Shown: piece by piece, positions 4,985 to 6,427 of the stretch
Layout: each line of letters opens with the position of its first letter
Position numbering within the stretch: position 1 is the first letter of the stretch
Origin: Phycisphaerales bacterium
GTDB taxonomy: Bacteria; Planctomycetota; Phycisphaerae; Tepidisphaerales; Tepidisphaeraceae
Length of the DNA stretch: 6,427 nt
Reading direction: 5' to 3'
NCBI GenBank assembly: GCA_028288775.1
Contig: JAQGHP010000189.1
Span: forward strand, 1-6,427
Program-made: the position numbers and the translations under genes
The notes under the pieces: generated by a model
The model's input: only the letters and a program-made list of their open reading frames with translations
Told to the model about the DNA's origin: nothing
Database searches by the model: none

Positions 4985-6427
4985 CTACAACCCATCCCCC
5001 AACTTCATCAATTCCGGGATGTACTTCTCGTAATGCTTCCACCGCCCCACCGATGAGGAGTAAATCGGCCTCCGCACCTGATCGCGGCTGGAGGTCGCGA
5101 CATAGCGCTTGTTCTCGTGAAACGCCAGGCATCGCTCGTCCCAGGGCAGATCCAGGAATTCAAGCAATCGGCGGGTCTGGGCTTCCTTGTCGGCGACCAC
5201 GTCCTCATACCTTACCTCGATCATCGGAACCGTCAGGACCTGCTTCCAATGGTCCATGAGCGTGCGGTAATCGCGGTAGTATGCGGCGAGATGGGCCAGA
5301 TCGAAGCTGAACTCGTTGCCCTCCGCGAAGTTTGTAAAGTAGCAGGAGAGGCAGGTGTCGCGCGGGTCGCGCACGCAGTGGATGATGTGACAGTCTGGCA
5401 GCAGCATTTCCGCGATCCCCAGCGTCTCGAAATTCAGCGGCATCTTGTCGGTCACGTACCGCGCGGTGGAATTCAAGGCCTCGATGCCTTTCACGTACAC
5501 CGCGGCTACGCCATTCGCCCTGTTCACTGACAACGTGTCGAGCCGATGCGTGCCCGCCGTGTCCCTCGCCCACGGGGCATGTGCCAGCGCGTTGGCCGTC
5601 AGGTTGAGCAGCTTGAGCTCGCCGCCGCCGAAGACGTCGGGATGGGTGGCGAGGATCTGCTCGACCAGTGAAGTGCCCGACCGCGGCATTCCCACGATGA
5701 AGACCGGCCGGCGGCTTCCGTGCGTGGCGCGCGGCAGGGCCGCCAGGTTGCGCTTGTTGTAAGCGCCGATCTGCCTCTGGGTCCAGGCGGCGTGTGCCGC
5801 GGGGTCATAATGGCGCTTTACGCCCGCATTGGCTTTGCGGGCGTGCGCGAACGCCTCTTCATGACGGCCGGTCGCTTCATACAAATTGGCGGCCGAGAAA
5901 TGGAATTGCGTGCGAACGTGCGACGAGACGGACTTGCTCTCCATCGCCCGCTCAAGCATCGCCGCCGCCCGGGCCTCCTGCCCGATCATCGGGGCGATGT
6001 GTGCGAACGTCGCCGCCAGTCGCGGGTCGGTCGACCCGGCGGCCATCAGCCCCTCCAGGATCTCCATCGCCTCGCACGTCTGCGCGTTCCCCGCGAGCAC
6101 GCATGCCCGCGTGATCTGGATTCCGGGTTCCAGCGGCCACAGTGCGACGGCTTTCGCGCTGTGCTCCAGCGCCCGAATGATTTCGCCTTGCTGAAGGTAC
6201 CACGCCGCCAGCCCCTCATGTGCCCCGCCGAACCGGGGGTTCAGCCGCACGGCTTCCAGCAAATGCCCCTCCACCTCCATCGGCTGATCCGCGCTCCGCG
6301 CCGCGCACGCGAGGCGGTGGTGGTAGTCAGCGACGGTCGGATGCAAGCGCACGGCTTCGCGGAACCGTTCCAGCGCCGCCGGGAATTCGCCCTGAAGGAA
6401 ATGCACGTCCCCCCGGGCGCACGCGTC
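4985..6427 (-). CDS. TPR-repeat sulfotransferase, 5' end outside window
   Basis: The C-terminal 480 residues are visible; the frame stays open to the window edge, so the start is missing. The GTG at 6404-6406 lies inside a TPR helix and is not the start. Up to about residue 205 there are roughly five or six tetratricopeptide repeats (for example FLQGEFPAALERFREAVRLHP and LQQGEIIRALEHSAKAVALW). From about 238 follows a sulfotransferase domain: the PAPS 5'-phosphosulfate loop VFIVGMPRSGTSLVEQIL, and the 3'-phosphate motif IIHCVRDPRDTCLSCYF with conserved Arg and Ser. This family moves sulfate from PAPS to a hydroxyl or amine acceptor; the TPR part probably recruits the substrate or a partner protein. 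The acceptor cannot be told from sequence. No signal peptide can be judged. The gene runs towards thrS but a convergent gene and a hairpin separate them, so it is not in the translation operon. Confidence 0.92.
   Translation of the reverse strand, partial: DACARGDVHFLQGEFPAALERFREAVRLHPTVADYHHRLACAARSADQPMEVEGHLLEAVRLNPRFGGAHEGLAAWYLQQGEIIRALEHSAKAVALWPLEPGIQITRACVLAGNAQTCEAMEILEGLMAAGSTDPRLAATFAHIAPMIGQEARAAAMLERAMESKSVSSHVRTQFHFSAANLYEATGRHEEAFAHARKANAGVKRHYDPAAHAAWTQRQIGAYNKRNLAALPRATHGSRRPVFIVGMPRSGTSLVEQILATHPDVFGGGELKLLNLTANALAHAPWARDTAGTHRLDTLSVNRANGVAAVYVKGIEALNSTARYVTDKMPLNFETLGIAEMLLPDCHIIHCVRDPRDTCLSCYFTNFAEGNEFSFDLAHLAAYYRDYRTLMDHWKQVLTVPMIEVRYEDVVADKEAQTRRLLEFLDLPWDERCLAFHENKRYVATSSRDQVRRPIYSSSVGRWKHYEKYIPELMKLGDGL

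Overview
The window is a high-GC bacterial chromosome segment. It is dominated by a minus-strand translation cluster in the order thrS - infC - rpmI - rplT, running from about 4128 down to 84. The gene content, the Ala/Pro-rich tails on IF3 and L35, a TPR-sulfotransferase and the loosely packed intergenic spaces with long imperfect hairpins suggest a Planctomycetes-type genome, possibly Phycisphaerae-like. That placement is inference, not something the sequence proves.

Layout on the minus strand, in transcription order. The sequence starts (6427-4985) with the 3' part of a gene for TPR repeats fused to a PAPS-type sulfotransferase, cut off by the window edge. A long hairpin follows its stop. 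On the plus strand, 4420-4734 encodes a small three-helix membrane protein, divergent from thrS and convergent with the sulfotransferase. Upstream of thrS is a doubtful 71-codon ORF with a perfect TAAGGAG that overlaps the thrS start. Next come thrS (676 aa, complete), a 185-nt leader rich in structure, infC (255 aa, starting on ATT), a terminator-like hairpin, a second short leader, rpmI (99 aa), a 124-bp palindromic repeat element, rplT (125 aa), and a perfect 22-bp terminator stem at the end of the cluster.

Functionally, the cluster couples threonyl-tRNA synthetase, initiation factor IF3 and the 50S proteins L35 and L20. This gene order is classic and its control in other bacteria is well known: IF3 autocontrol through an AUU codon, and L20 feedback through RNA structure. 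The sequence shows signs of both kinds of control: an AUU start with a good Shine-Dalgarno, a possible pseudoknot just upstream of it, a terminator between infC and rpmI, and a roughly 15-nt motif shared by the infC and rpmI leaders.

I found no phage, CRISPR, insertion sequence, rRNA or tRNA genes, and no clear new multi-gene system. The most interesting material is the RNA-level architecture of the infC-rpmI-rplT operon and the two tandem-repeat hairpins.
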